Shown piece by piece: positions 9,788 through 18,662 of a stretch of 64,000 nucleotides of DNA. This DNA comes from Brevibacterium picturae (GTDB lineage: Bacteria > Actinomycetota > Actinomycetes > Actinomycetales > Brevibacteriaceae). Both the position numbers and the translations under genes were made by a program. Location: NCBI RefSeq assembly GCF_900105045.1, contig NZ_LT629739.1, forward strand, positions 2,046,001 to 2,110,000, read 5' to 3'. Below the pieces are notes generated by a model. That model was not told where the DNA came from and did not search any database. It saw nothing but the letters and a program-made list of their open reading frames with translations. The number at the start of each line of letters is the position of its first letter. Position 1 is the first letter of the stretch.

Positions 9788-11089
9788 TCAACGCTGTCCG
9801 TAGTGCTTTCGGATGAAGAACAGGCCGATGAGCGAGAGCACCGAGACGCCCATATAGTAGACACTCGGCGAGTTCAGTGATCCCGTGATGTCGAGGAGCC
9901 AGGTGAGCACCAGCGGGGCGATTCCGCCGAGCAGCGTCACACCGAGGTTGTAGGCCGTTGACAGCCCCGTGCCCCTGATCTCGGCGGGGAACAGCGTCGA
10001 GAGCATGCCAGGCAGCGGGGCGAAGTAGAAGGCCATGATCACGCCGAGGACGGCGATGACGAAGATGAACGCGGTAACGCTGCGCTGGGTGACGATGAGC
10101 TGGAACAGCGGCCATGCGAGCACCAGGGCGGCGATCGCGGCAATGGTCATGATCCGCACCGGACCGAAGCGATCTGCCAGTTTTCCGACCAGAGGCGAAC
10201 CGATGAGGCAGATGAGGCCCGCCACAATGCCGCCGAGGTAGGCCGCCGTCGGCGAGATGCCCAGATTGGACGTGGCGAAGGTCGGCATGAACAGGATCAT
10301 GTACACGGAGATCGTGGCGACTCCGACCGACGCCGAGGCTGCGAGGATGCGGCCCCAATGGTGGGCGAAGAGAGTGAGAAGAGGCGACTTGGCGGGCGGA
10401 CGGGAGGTGAATTCCTCGGTCTCGTCGAGCTTGGAGCGGATGTAGAGGCCGACGGGCCCGACGAGCAGACCGATGAAGAAGGGCACTCTCCAACCCCAGG
10501 AGTGGAGCGCGTCGTCTGTCAGATAGGTGTTGAGGGCGAACCCGAACGCTGAGGCGAGAGCCATCGACGCTCCCTGGCTCGCGATCTGCCAGGAGGCGTA
10601 GTACATCTTCCGGTGCGGTGCGGTCTCCACGAGGAAGGTCGTGGCCGTGCCGAACTCGCCGCCGGCGGAGAAACCCTGCAGGAGCCGGGACGCCAGAATG
10701 ATCAGAGCACCCCAGATCCCGATCTGAGAGTAAGTGGGCGCCACCGCCATGAGCAGGGTGCCCAGCATCATGAGGAACAGGGTCAGCGTCAGGGCGGGCT
10801 TCCGTCCGTGCCGGTCGGCGAACCGTCCGAGCACGAGGCCGCCGATGGGTCGGACCAGGTAGGAGATCGCGAAGGTGGCGAAGGTGAGGATGAGCGAGAA
10901 GACCGGGTCGCCCTCGGGGTAGAAGATCTCGGAGATCACGACCGCAAACGAGGCGAAGACGATGATGTCGAACCACTCGAGCGCTGCACCGATCGAGCTG
11001 GAGATGACCGCCTTCCGCGCGGCGAGCAGACGCTCCGGAGTCGCCTCGATCACGGGTGGTGGGGGCGAACTCTGTGTGGAGGAGCTCAT
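9788..11089 (-). CDS. MFS transporter, metabolite:H+ symporter family
   Basis: A 433-residue, 12-segment proton symporter of the MHS (ProP/ShiA/PcaK-like) branch of the major facilitator superfamily. These proteins take up organic acids or osmolytes. Signature pieces are IGAALEWFDIIVFA in segment 1, GRFADRHGRKPAL between segments 2 and 3, LLQGFSAGGEFGTA in segment 4 and GKLADRFGPVR in the mirrored loop. The ATG lies one base after the stop of the upstream M20 peptidase gene (TGATATG), so the two are almost certainly one operon with coupled translation. The longer open frame upstream only shadows the peptidase. Substrate unknown, perhaps the amide cleaved by the partner or its product. Confidence 0.88.
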   Translation of the reverse strand: MSSSTQSSPPPPVIEATPERLLAARKAVISSSIGAALEWFDIIVFASFAVVISEIFYPEGDPVFSLILTFATFAISYLVRPIGGLVLGRFADRHGRKPALTLTLFLMMLGTLLMAVAPTYSQIGIWGALIILASRLLQGFSAGGEFGTATTFLVETAPHRKMYYASWQIASQGASMALASAFGFALNTYLTDDALHSWGWRVPFFIGLLVGPVGLYIRSKLDETEEFTSRPPAKSPLLTLFAHHWGRILAASASVGVATISVYMILFMPTFATSNLGISPTAAYLGGIVAGLICLIGSPLVGKLADRFGPVRIMTIAAIAALVLAWPLFQLIVTQRSVTAFIFVIAVLGVIMAFYFAPLPGMLSTLFPAEIRGTGLSTAYNLGVTLLGGIAPLVLTWLLDITGSLNSPSVYYMGVSVLSLIGLFFIRKHYGQR

Positions 11090-11090
11090 A

Positions 11091-12326
11091 TCAGATGCCT
11101 TCTTCTGCGGTGGAGGTCGTGGTGGACGACGACGGCGCAGCGGGTGCTGCGGCCGTCTCGCTGAGGTCGGTGACGAGGCTGTCGATGAACGATTCGCAGG
11201 CCGCGATCTGCTCGAGTTCGATGAACTCATCAGGAGCGTGCGCCTGGGCGATGTCTCCGGGTCCGCAGACGACGGTGGGGATGCCGGCGTCGGAGAACAG
11301 CCCCGCCTCGGTGCCGTAGGTGACCTTGTCATCGGTCGTGATCGCGCCCCACCTCGCGGCGAGGGAGACGATGTCGGCATCGGCCGGAGTCTCGCAACCG
11401 GGGGCAGCGGCCTCCACGGTGAAGTCGACGCCGGCAGCAGCATTGAACGACTGCATCTGCCGCGCGAGACGATCGGCCTCGGCGCGGAATCGTTCGATGA
11501 GGGCCTTCCGGTCGACGGAGCCCAGGGACCGGAACTCGAACTGCACGCTCGCCTCGGCGGGAATCGTGTTGATGGCGATGCCACCGGAGATGGTGTTGGC
11601 CGTGACCGTTGTGAAGGGCACGACGTAGTTCTCGTCGAAGGGACCCTCATCTCTGAACTCGGCGGCGACGGCATGGACGAAGGCAACGAACTCGGCGGCG
11701 TAGGCGATCGAGTTCACGCCCTCAGGAGTCAGGGAGGAGTGCGCCGCGATGCCGTGGAAGTCGACGCGGAAGACGTTCATCGACTTGTGGCCGCGGATCG
11801 CGCGCATGCTCGAGGGCTCGCCGACGATGCAGCCGCGGGGAGTCAGTCCCGCCTCGGTGATGGTGTCGACGAGGTCGATGGCACCGACGCACCCGATCTC
11901 CTCGTCATAGGAGAAGGCCAGGTGGATGGGTTCTGTGAGATTCGCGGCCGTGAGTTCGGGCAGCTTGGCGAGGATGACTCCGATGAAGGACTTCATGTCC
12001 GCGCTGCCGCGCGCGTAGAGTTTGCCGTCACGAATCTGCGGGGCGAAGGGTTCGCTCGACCAGTCCTGACCGTCGACGGGAACGACGTCGGTATGCCCGG
12101 AGAGGACGATTCCTCCTGTGGTCGAACCGTCGGCGGCAGGCAGTGTGGCCAGCAGGTTCGCCTTGGTGCCATCGGCGTTGGGTACGCGCCGGGACCGAAT
12201 GCCGACAGCCGTGAAGCGTTCCTCGACGTGGTCGATGAGCGGGAGATTCGTATCCCGGCTCGTTGTGTCGAAGGTGATGAGATCGGTGATCTCGGAAATG
12301 GTGGCCTCGGCCGGTTGTGCTGGCAC
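11091..12326 (-). CDS. M20 family metallopeptidase, acetylornithine deacetylase-like
   Basis: A 411-residue di-zinc amidohydrolase of the ArgE/DapE group. Metal-binding motifs are visible: SGHTDVVPVDGQ, ARGSADMKSF, SYDEEIGCVG (catalytic EE), IVGEPSS and the C-terminal GDIAQAHAPDEFI. The dimerisation domain with HGIAAHSS lies in the middle. The GTG start at 12326 is preceded by CAGGAG. The 30-residue Ala/Ser/Thr-rich tail is unusual. It is coupled to the MFS symporter rather than to arginine genes, so it more likely cleaves an imported N-acyl amino acid than serving arginine synthesis. The ArgE name is similarity only. Confidence 0.85.
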   Translation of the reverse strand: MPAQPAEATISEITDLITFDTTSRDTNLPLIDHVEERFTAVGIRSRRVPNADGTKANLLATLPAADGSTTGGIVLSGHTDVVPVDGQDWSSEPFAPQIRDGKLYARGSADMKSFIGVILAKLPELTAANLTEPIHLAFSYDEEIGCVGAIDLVDTITEAGLTPRGCIVGEPSSMRAIRGHKSMNVFRVDFHGIAAHSSLTPEGVNSIAYAAEFVAFVHAVAAEFRDEGPFDENYVVPFTTVTANTISGGIAINTIPAEASVQFEFRSLGSVDRKALIERFRAEADRLARQMQSFNAAAGVDFTVEAAAPGCETPADADIVSLAARWGAITTDDKVTYGTEAGLFSDAGIPTVVCGPGDIAQAHAPDEFIELEQIAACESFIDSLVTDLSETAAAPAAPSSSTTTSTAEEGI

Positions 12327-12379
12327 GGCTGCTCCTGACTGTACGGGGATAAACCGTCCGGTCAGCCTGCGGTGGAAAC

Positions 12380-12417
12380 CTGGTCGGGTCCCTTCCGTGC
12401 GGGACAGCGGTGACCAG
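12380..12417 (-). promoter_or_regulatory. Two-part hairpin in the leader of the M20/MFS operon
   Basis: On the minus strand CTGGTC and GACCAG form an outer stem (12417-12412 with 12385-12380). GTCCC and GGGAC form an inner stem around an eight-base loop, separated by an internal loop. It sits about 55-90 bases before the GTG start of the peptidase gene, inside an unusually long untranslated stretch. It does not match any riboswitch class I know. It could be a leader regulator or chance. Confidence 0.3.
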
Positions 12418-12426
12418 ACCCCGCCA

Positions 12427-12807
12427 CACTACGCCCGAAATGTCAGTGAGATCAGCTGCTCTCGCCATTCGAGACTGTTTGGTGTGGTGTTCGGGTGCGA
12501 AGGAGGATGTGAGCTCAGGAATAGTGTCAGTCTGAAGGGCGAGCGAGAATAAGCTGCGCCTCGTTGTGGGCAGTGAGGCCGCTGTCTAGAATGGCTGCAG
12601 TCATTTCGGCGAACATCCGGTCCCGTTCTTTCGGCTCCATGGTCAACTGCGCCGAGTGGTTGAGAACCATCGACAGCCACGAGTTTCGGGACTAGACCAA
12701 TGATTCCTCGAATGTCAGTTCTGCGGGCCTACGATCCATTGGTTGTGGTTGCCGCAGACTCTTACAATGTCATTACCGCTCGTCCGCGCAAGTAAAGAAG
12801 TGACGCA
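12427..12807. other. Intergenic stretch without a supported gene
   Basis: Between the M20 operon leader and the small gene at 12808. Short frames exist on both strands but have arginine/serine-rich shadow composition and no ribosome sites. The right half (12690-12800) is AT-richer and probably holds the promoter for the 12808 gene. I see no RNA gene here. Confidence 0.5.
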
Positions 12808-13137
12808 ATGATAGAACCCACCCTAGATGACCTCGCAGCGGCATTGGAATCTTTCGGTCACGTGGAACGCATCAGCCAGACGTCTTTTGCTCTGCGTACC
12901 GTCGATCCGGTGTTGCCCAAATCGGCGGTTGTTGAGTCCACTCAAGCGGACTTGGAAGAGCGAATCAATGATATTGCCGGGCAGCATCCGGAGACGATCT
13001 GGGCACAGCCCGGGTTGACATCTGACGATGCAGCGTGGCGGCTGTTGGCCGTGCACGTGGAGGAGGCTATCGACGGCATGGCTGAGGACGGCCAAACGAT
13101 TGTGATCCGAAAGGACGATATTTCAGTCAAGGGCTAG
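12808..13137 (+). CDS. Small acidic hypothetical protein
   Basis: A 109-residue protein with no family I recognise. It is acidic and probably helical, with segments such as LDDLAAALESFGHVERI and LLAVHVEEAIDGMAEDGQTIVI. There is no membrane segment and no cysteine. AAGAAGTGA at 12795-12803 is a modest ribosome site before the ATG. It stands alone; the downstream 280 bases contain no supported gene. Base composition is slightly lower in GC than its neighbours. Confidence 0.6.
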   Translation: MIEPTLDDLAAALESFGHVERISQTSFALRTVDPVLPKSAVVESTQADLEERINDIAGQHPETIWAQPGLTSDDAAWRLLAVHVEEAIDGMAEDGQTIVIRKDDISVKG

Positions 13138-13416
13138 CCTTGCTGCAAAGGGAAGGGCAGCCCAAAGTAATGTTCGCATCAAAGGCGACAAGCTAAGGCT
13201 TCAGGATATTTCGGGCGGAACGCATCGTAGTTCCGAGCGGCCTGACCGAAGGACTCTGCCCGCTGGCGCTCTTCGTAATATGCCATGAAGTGAGCCTATC
13301 GGGGGAACGCTCGAATTGGAGGCAGAAGAACGTTGATTCGAGCGTGCGAAATCGACGTTCTGTTACCTGCGAATCGTTGCCCATCCCCACGAATCGCTGC
13401 GATCGTCCACGAATCC

Positions 13417-13989
13417 CTATGAATCAGTGGGTTCACCGATAGGGTTGGCTGAGTCCGTTGCCGGGTAGGTGACGCTCCCGTCCTGAGCGACATCGGCGCC
13501 GGCGCTCAGTTCCGCGGCAGTGGTCTGGTTCCTGCCCATAATGTGCGTGACCGGGAAGTCGTGGGCGAGCAGGTTGTCGGTGATGATGCGCCGGTGGCAG
13601 CGCCACCACACGGCCTCCGAACACATGAGAACACAGCGGCCCGTCTCGCACCACTCGATCAACTCGTCGAAGTCGGTCCGGAATTCCTCGGTCAGGGTGT
13701 GATCGGCATAGTTGTGGAAGCTGCGGTTCGTCCACCACCCGTTGACTTCGAAGTCGATATCACGGTTCACGGGCCGCCTGCCGGTCAAACCTTCGAGCCG
13801 CCGCAGCTCGATGCCCGATTCGGCCAGGGAATCGATGAGTATATCGGCATTGAACTGGGGATTCTTATTCGAGCCGGGCAGTTTGCGGACGTCAACGACC
13901 ACCTCGGCGGCGTTCTCCGTCAATAGCTCGATGAACTCCTGGAGGGAACGGTTCGAATGTCCGACGGTGAGAAACTGCGCAGCACTCAC
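13417..13989 (-). CDS. DUF488 family protein
   Basis: A 190-residue protein of the DUF488 family. Matches are TVGHSNRSLQEFIELL at the start, VVDVRKLPGSNKNPQFN and the characteristic LMCSEAVWWRCHRRIITDNLL, where the cysteine and CHR motif are the most conserved positions. Biochemical function of the family is not established. The GTG start overlaps the stop of the DUF2945 gene by four bases (GTGA), so the pair is co-translated. The last ~30 residues are low-complexity and poorly conserved. Confidence 0.85.
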   Translation of the reverse strand: MSAAQFLTVGHSNRSLQEFIELLTENAAEVVVDVRKLPGSNKNPQFNADILIDSLAESGIELRRLEGLTGRRPVNRDIDFEVNGWWTNRSFHNYADHTLTEEFRTDFDELIEWCETGRCVLMCSEAVWWRCHRRIITDNLLAHDFPVTHIMGRNQTTAAELSAGADVAQDGSVTYPATDSANPIGEPTDS

Positions 13990-14204
13990 TTGTCGCCGAT
14001 CCGGTGGAGCGCAGATCCCTTGTGAGCGGCGATGTGATCGGTCTTATCACTCTTGATCTCGTACTGCGGCTCATCCTGAGAGGCGCGACGACTATGCCCC
14101 TTGTACTCGAAGTCTGAGGTGTGGACCTTTGTGATGGTGCCCGAGACCTCGCCGGCCTCCGAGTTCCACCCCACATGATCGCCGACAGAAAAATTCTCCG
14201 CCAT
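13986..14204 (-). CDS. DUF2945 / HVA1-type small protein
   Basis: A 72-residue protein with the hypervirulence-associated TUDOR-like (DUF2945) pattern: FSVGDHVGWNSEAGEVSGTI, then a basic middle and a C-terminal HKGSALHRIG. A strong ribosome site, AGGAGG, lies six bases before the ATG at 14204, so a longer upstream frame is not the gene. It forms an operon with the DUF488 gene, a pairing that suggests a shared stress or DNA-related role, but that is inference. Confidence 0.85.
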   Translation of the reverse strand: MAENFSVGDHVGWNSEAGEVSGTITKVHTSDFEYKGHSRRASQDEPQYEIKSDKTDHIAAHKGSALHRIGDK

Positions 14205-14460
14205 GTCATCCTCCTGAAAATCGTCGAATGTACCTGCTCCCCATACCAACACGTTGAGGCGGCTGGCAACAGGGGCCGACCGGCCGCATGGCCCCGAGCG
14301 GCAACAGGGCATGTCTGCCTCAGGCCCGCCGACGCGGCCCTCGTCAGCGGGAACACAGCTCGGACAACTGGGCCCGGGCTCAGGTTCCCAGCTTCGGCAC
14401 AGCCTGCCGATGCGCATGTCGGGCGGGTATTTCGCTAAAGTCGATGATCAGGGGGTAACG

Positions 14461-15756
14461 ATGTCGATCGAAAAAGCACCATCCGTGCCGCGCTTCGGCG
14501 GTCCGAGTGAACTGACGCCGGAGGATCAGGAACGGGCGCGGGGTCTGCGCAAGATGCGCGCACTTGCACTGTCGCTGCTCATCCTCGCCACCCTCATCTT
14601 CCTGATCACCCACATCTTTACCGAGAACACCGGGGTCTGGGGTTTCGTCTCCCGCGCTTCGGAGGCCGCGATGATCGGTGCGATCGCTGACTGGTTCGCC
14701 GTCACCGCACTCTTCCGCCACCCTCTGGGTCTGCACATCCCGCACACCGCGATCATTCCGCGCAAGAAGGACACGCTGGGCGCGAGCCTGTCCGCGTTCG
14801 TCGCTGCGAACTTCCTCCACGCCGAGGCGGTGTCGACGAAGATCCGCTCCGCCGAGGTGTCCCATCGTGCCGGGCAGTGGCTGGGCAGGTCTGACAATCG
14901 TGACCTCGTCGTCGACCGTGCCGCCAGTGGGCTCGAATACGTGCTGGCGCGCATCGACGACGAATCCGTCGTGGCGCTGACGAAGAACGTCATCATCCCC
15001 CGCCTGGTCGCGACCCGCAAGACCCCGGTGCTGGCCCAGCTGCTGCGCCAGATCGTCCTCGACGGTGCGCACCACAAGCTCGTCGACCTCATCGTCGCCG
15101 AGGCGTATTCATGGTTGAGCGACAATCCGCAGGTCATCGATGAGATCGTCCACAACCGGGCCCCATCGTGGGTCCCCGACTTCGTCAATGAGCAGCTATC
15201 CAACCGACTGCAGCGAGAGGTCCTCGGCTGGGTCGCCGACGTGCGTGACAACGAATACCACAAGGCACGTCAGGCCCTCGACGCCTGGCTCGTCGACCTC
15301 TCCGATGACCTGAACTCCGAGACTCCACTGTCGGAGAAGGCAGAGGTCATCATCAACGACCTGCTCAGCCAGTCAGGGGTCATCGACTCGGTGCTCGAGA
15401 TCTGGGGCAGCCTGAAGCAGCTCCTGCGCCAAGCCATCATCGACCCGAACGGTGAGGTGCGCGGTCGCATCTCGGAGCTGATCGGAGAATTCGCCGGCCG
15501 ACTTCAGAACGACTCGGACTTCGCCGCGAAGATCGATGACCGGATCGCCACGACAGCCGGAGACCTGGCCGAGAGTTTCGGTCCCGAGATCGCCAGCGTC
15601 ATCTCCGATACGATCGAACGCTGGGATGCCAAGGAAGCCTCTGAGCGGATCGAGCTCTACGTCGGCAAAGACCTGCAGTACATCCGCATCAACGGAACCG
15701 TGATCGGTGCCCTGGTGGGCCTCGTCATCCACACCATCATCGTGCTGCTGCCGTGA
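14461..15756 (+). CDS. DUF445 family membrane protein
   Basis: A 431-residue protein of the DUF445 family. It has an N-terminal membrane helix (LALSLLILATLIFLITHIF), the conserved block AAMIGAIADWFAVTALFRHPLG followed by HTAIIPRKKD, a long amphipathic helical middle and a C-terminal helix (VIGALVGLVIHTIIVLL). The family resembles E. coli YjiN; its function is unknown. GGGG at 14451-14454 before the ATG supports the start. It is divergent from the DUF2945/DUF488 pair. Confidence 0.9.
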   Translation: MSIEKAPSVPRFGGPSELTPEDQERARGLRKMRALALSLLILATLIFLITHIFTENTGVWGFVSRASEAAMIGAIADWFAVTALFRHPLGLHIPHTAIIPRKKDTLGASLSAFVAANFLHAEAVSTKIRSAEVSHRAGQWLGRSDNRDLVVDRAASGLEYVLARIDDESVVALTKNVIIPRLVATRKTPVLAQLLRQIVLDGAHHKLVDLIVAEAYSWLSDNPQVIDEIVHNRAPSWVPDFVNEQLSNRLQREVLGWVADVRDNEYHKARQALDAWLVDLSDDLNSETPLSEKAEVIINDLLSQSGVIDSVLEIWGSLKQLLRQAIIDPNGEVRGRISELIGEFAGRLQNDSDFAAKIDDRIATTAGDLAESFGPEIASVISDTIERWDAKEASERIELYVGKDLQYIRINGTVIGALVGLVIHTIIVLLP

Positions 15757-15785
15757 TTTTCGTCGTCTCCACGGCAGTCGGGCGG

Positions 15786-16460
15786 TCAGCTCGAGGCTGA
15801 GTCCACGGGTGCGCACAGTGCCGGAAGCAGACTCGTCACCTGCGCCCTGATCCAGTCGACCGCACCTGAACGGTCGGCGAGGAAATCGCGCAGAGTGCTT
15901 TCGAAGATGCCGTCGAACATTGAGTAGGCTGCCCTCGATTCGACCATCGGGCGGCTGTCACTGAGGTCCGCATAGCGGGAGACGACGCGCCAGATCATGT
16001 CTTCGAGACCACGATCGATGTCGTGGACATCTTCGCGCAGCTCCTCCTGGAACATGCTCTGGGAGCGCAGGTCGTACCAGAGGCGGTGCATCGACGGTTC
16101 TTCCGTCATTGTCTCCACCAACTTGTCCGCGAATCCGGTGAGCAGCTCATCTGCTGTGGTGGAGGCCTCCACGACCGAATCGTAACGGTGCATGCACTGC
16201 GTCTTGTAATGCCGGACGCAGAAGACGATGAGTTCGGTCTTGTCGCGGAAGTAGTAGTGGACCACACCGTGGCTGAACTCGGAGTTCGCGGCGATGTCGC
16301 GCAGGCTCGTTCGGGCATAACCCAGCTCCCCGAGGGTCTTCAGCGCGGATTCTGCGAGCTTGATTCGACGCTCGTCGTAACTGCCCGTTCCCCGTCTGCT
16401 CCGGGCAGGATTCCGCGGTGTCTGAGTGATTGCCACATTTTGATGGTATCTGCAGGGCAT
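15786..16460 (-). CDS. TetR family transcriptional regulator
   Basis: Dimeric DNA-binding repressor. The N-terminal helix-turn-helix reads LGYARTSLRDIAANSEFSHG then VVHYYFRDKTELI, the classic TetR recognition helix. The ligand-binding C-terminal domain has no assignable ligand. The start may be ATG 16460 or GTG 16436; neither has a good ribosome site. It is divergent from the SDR operon, and the 110 bases between them carry several inverted and direct repeats that I take to be its operators, so it probably represses that operon and itself until an acid or its CoA ester is present. Confidence 0.88.
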   Translation of the reverse strand: MPCRYHQNVAITQTPRNPARSRRGTGSYDERRIKLAESALKTLGELGYARTSLRDIAANSEFSHGVVHYYFRDKTELIVFCVRHYKTQCMHRYDSVVEASTTADELLTGFADKLVETMTEEPSMHRLWYDLRSQSMFQEELREDVHDIDRGLEDMIWRVVSRYADLSDSRPMVESRAAYSMFDGIFESTLRDFLADRSGAVDWIRAQVTSLLPALCAPVDSASS

Positions 16461-16467
16461 TGTTTGT

Positions 16468-16540
16468 TCAATGGTCTGACTCAATGGTCTGGACAGTTGG
16501 TCTTGACACTTGTCAAGAATGAATGTGACGCTTGTCTCAC
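16468..16540. promoter_or_regulatory. Operator region between TetR and SDR operon
   Basis: TCTTGACA at 16501-16508 and TGTCAAGA at 16511-16518 form a perfect eight-base inverted repeat with a two-base spacer. The core GACACTTGTC recurs as GACGCTTGTC at 16527-16536, exactly 22 bases (two helical turns) away. A related GGACAGTTGGTC is at 16491-16502. TCAATGGTCTG also repeats directly at 16468 and 16481. The array suits cooperative binding by the neighbouring TetR protein. Confidence 0.7.
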
Positions 16541-16568
16541 CCATGAATCGCAGGCAAAGGAGCCGAAC

Positions 16569-17360
16569 ATGTCAATATACGATCTGACCGGGCGTCGAGC
16601 GTTGGTCACAGGTGGAGCTCAGGGCCTGGGCGAGTCGTACGCCCGTGCTCTCGCCGGTGCAGGAGCCAAGGTCGCCATCGCTGATCTGCAGGAGCGCGGC
16701 GCCGAGGTCGCTTCGGATCTGGGCGAGGGCCACCATTTCGCCGAGCTGGATGTCACCGACGATGCTTCGTGGCAGGCCGCGATCGAATCAACGGTCAACG
16801 CATTTGGCGGGTTGGACATCGTCATCAACAACGCTGGACTGGAGATCACCAGTCTGATCACCGATATCGACCCTGCTGATGCCAAGAAGATGCTCGACGT
16901 CAATGTGCTCGGAACGGTCCTCGGTCTCAAACATGGTCTGCGGGCAATGCGACCTGGCGGAGCCGCTGAAGGCGGAGGAACGATCATCAACGTGGCGTCG
17001 GTCGCGGCGACGATCGCCTTCCCCGGAATCTCGGTCTACTCCGCGACGAAATCAGCGATCGACCGATTGACCCGAGTCGCCGCTATGGAGAGCGGAAAGC
17101 TCGGATACGGGGTTCGTGTCAATTGCATCTTCCCCGGTCTGGTGCCCAACGCGATGGGTGCAGGCCTGGCCAACGACGTATCGGAACTCCGATTGTTCGA
17201 CAGCCCGGAAGCCGCCGTTGCCGCGGTCGTCGATCTGACTCCTTCGGGGCGTCTGGGAGAAGAGAAGGACATCACAGACGCACTCATGTTCCTGGCCTCA
17301 GATGAGTCGCGATTCGTCAACGGAGCCGCTCTGCAGGTCGATGGCGGCATGGGTATGTGA
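16569..17360 (+). CDS. SDR family oxidoreductase
   Basis: A 263-residue classical short-chain dehydrogenase, probably NAD(P)-dependent on an alcohol or ketone substrate. Motifs: TGGAQGLG cofactor loop, ADLQ at the end of strand 2 (Asp favours NAD), NNAG, the catalytic serine in NVASVAA and YSATK. The C-terminus LASDESRFVNGAALQVDGG is typical. AAAGGAG at 16556-16562 gives the start. It is the first gene of a three-gene operon with a saccharopine-dehydrogenase-like protein and an acyl-CoA ligase under the divergent TetR. Confidence 0.9.
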   Translation: MSIYDLTGRRALVTGGAQGLGESYARALAGAGAKVAIADLQERGAEVASDLGEGHHFAELDVTDDASWQAAIESTVNAFGGLDIVINNAGLEITSLITDIDPADAKKMLDVNVLGTVLGLKHGLRAMRPGGAAEGGGTIINVASVAATIAFPGISVYSATKSAIDRLTRVAAMESGKLGYGVRVNCIFPGLVPNAMGAGLANDVSELRLFDSPEAAVAAVVDLTPSGRLGEEKDITDALMFLASDESRFVNGAALQVDGGMGM

Positions 17361-17471
17361 CGTCCGCCCGAGACGGCCGTCTTACCGCCTCGATCCCTTA
17401 TCCACATCCCAAAAGCACACCTCAGCACACGATCGACATAACTGACCACCATCTACTCAAAGGAGACAATG

Positions 17472-18605
17472 ATGCCCGAGCAGAAGAAACCCATCGTCGT
17501 ATACGGAGCGAGTGGTTACACAGGACGAATCGTCTGTGAGTATCTGCGCCAGTACGGCGTCCCATTCATCGCCGCCGGACGAAGTGAGCAGCGCCTGCAG
17601 GAATCGATGGACACCAATGTTCCCGGTATCGAGACCGCGGACTATGAGGTCAAGGCCGTCGACAACGAGATCGGAGCACTGACCGAGCTCTTCTCCGGCG
17701 CCGAGGTTGTCATCAATACCGTCGGCCCGTTCAGCAAGTACGGTCCCACCGTCGTCGAAGCGGCACTGGCTGCGGGAGTCCACTACTCCGATACCTCGGG
17801 AGAGCAGGATTGGCTGATCACCTGTCAGGAGCAGTACGGTCAGCAATTCGCGGACAAGAACCGTCTGCTCTCACCGGGCTTGGCGCAGATGTACACGATC
17901 GGAGAGATCGCGGCCAACCTGTGCCTCGAGAAGCCCGGTCTGGACACCCTGGACATCGCCGTGTTCTGGGGCGGAAGCCCGACGATCGCCTCGACGCAGA
18001 CGATCCTCGTCAACGCCGCGACCTCGAAGGCCTATTACCTCGAACGCAATGCCTACAGCGAATTCGACCCCAACGAGGGGCTGGTCCCGCTCGTCGTTCC
18101 CGGTCAGCACGAGCTGGCACAGTCACTCCCCTGGGGTGGAACCAGCCACCCGGTGTGGTTCAAGAATGACCCGCGCGTGGCCAACGTCAAGGCACAGGGC
18201 GGCGTATTCAACACCGCGCTGATGAAAGGTGTGCCGGTCATCGTGGCCAATGCGCTCGAACAGACCAAGGACATGTCCGATGCCGAACGCGACAAGGTGC
18301 TCACCGAGACTGCCGCCCAAGTCATGAGTGAGATGCCGCCCAGGGAGAACCCGCTGGTGAACAAGTCACTGGACTCGGTTCATGCCAGTGGACCGCTGGG
18401 GCGGGCACATTGCGTCATCCACGGCAACAGCAACTATCAGCAGACCGGACTGCTGCAGGCCTACTTCGCCTACCACCTGATCCAACAGGCACCTCGGCGG
18501 GTGGGATTCGCCTCAGGCTGTCAGGCATTCGGTCACGAAGCACTCCTGGGTGTGCTGAAGGAATTCGGGCTGGTTGCCGAACCGGTGCTCACGGTCCAGA
18601 ACTGA
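17472..18605 (+). CDS. Saccharopine dehydrogenase-like NAD(P)-binding protein
   Basis: A ~377-residue protein whose first third is a saccharopine-dehydrogenase-type Rossmann domain: VVYGASGYTGRIVCEYL, AGRSEQRLQ and NTVGPFSKYGPTVVEAAL. The rest is less familiar (GGSPTIASTQTILVNAATSKAYY). Related proteins act as trans enoyl reductases or unassigned oxidoreductases, not as lysine enzymes. AGGAG at 17461-17465 is six bases from ATG 17472 and three from ATG 17469. It lies between the SDR and the acyl-CoA ligase, which suggests a role in degrading or making a cyclic or branched acid. Confidence 0.8.
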   Translation: MPEQKKPIVVYGASGYTGRIVCEYLRQYGVPFIAAGRSEQRLQESMDTNVPGIETADYEVKAVDNEIGALTELFSGAEVVINTVGPFSKYGPTVVEAALAAGVHYSDTSGEQDWLITCQEQYGQQFADKNRLLSPGLAQMYTIGEIAANLCLEKPGLDTLDIAVFWGGSPTIASTQTILVNAATSKAYYLERNAYSEFDPNEGLVPLVVPGQHELAQSLPWGGTSHPVWFKNDPRVANVKAQGGVFNTALMKGVPVIVANALEQTKDMSDAERDKVLTETAAQVMSEMPPRENPLVNKSLDSVHASGPLGRAHCVIHGNSNYQQTGLLQAYFAYHLIQQAPRRVGFASGCQAFGHEALLGVLKEFGLVAEPVLTVQN

Positions 18606-18662
18606 GGATGACGATCTGATTGCCGAGAACCGACAGTCCGAAACCGACGCGAAGGAACGATG

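Noticed and set aside
11090..11686. N-terminal extension of the MFS transporter frame
   Set aside because: It only reads the M20 peptidase gene in another frame; the transporter starts at ATG 11089 directly after the peptidase stop.
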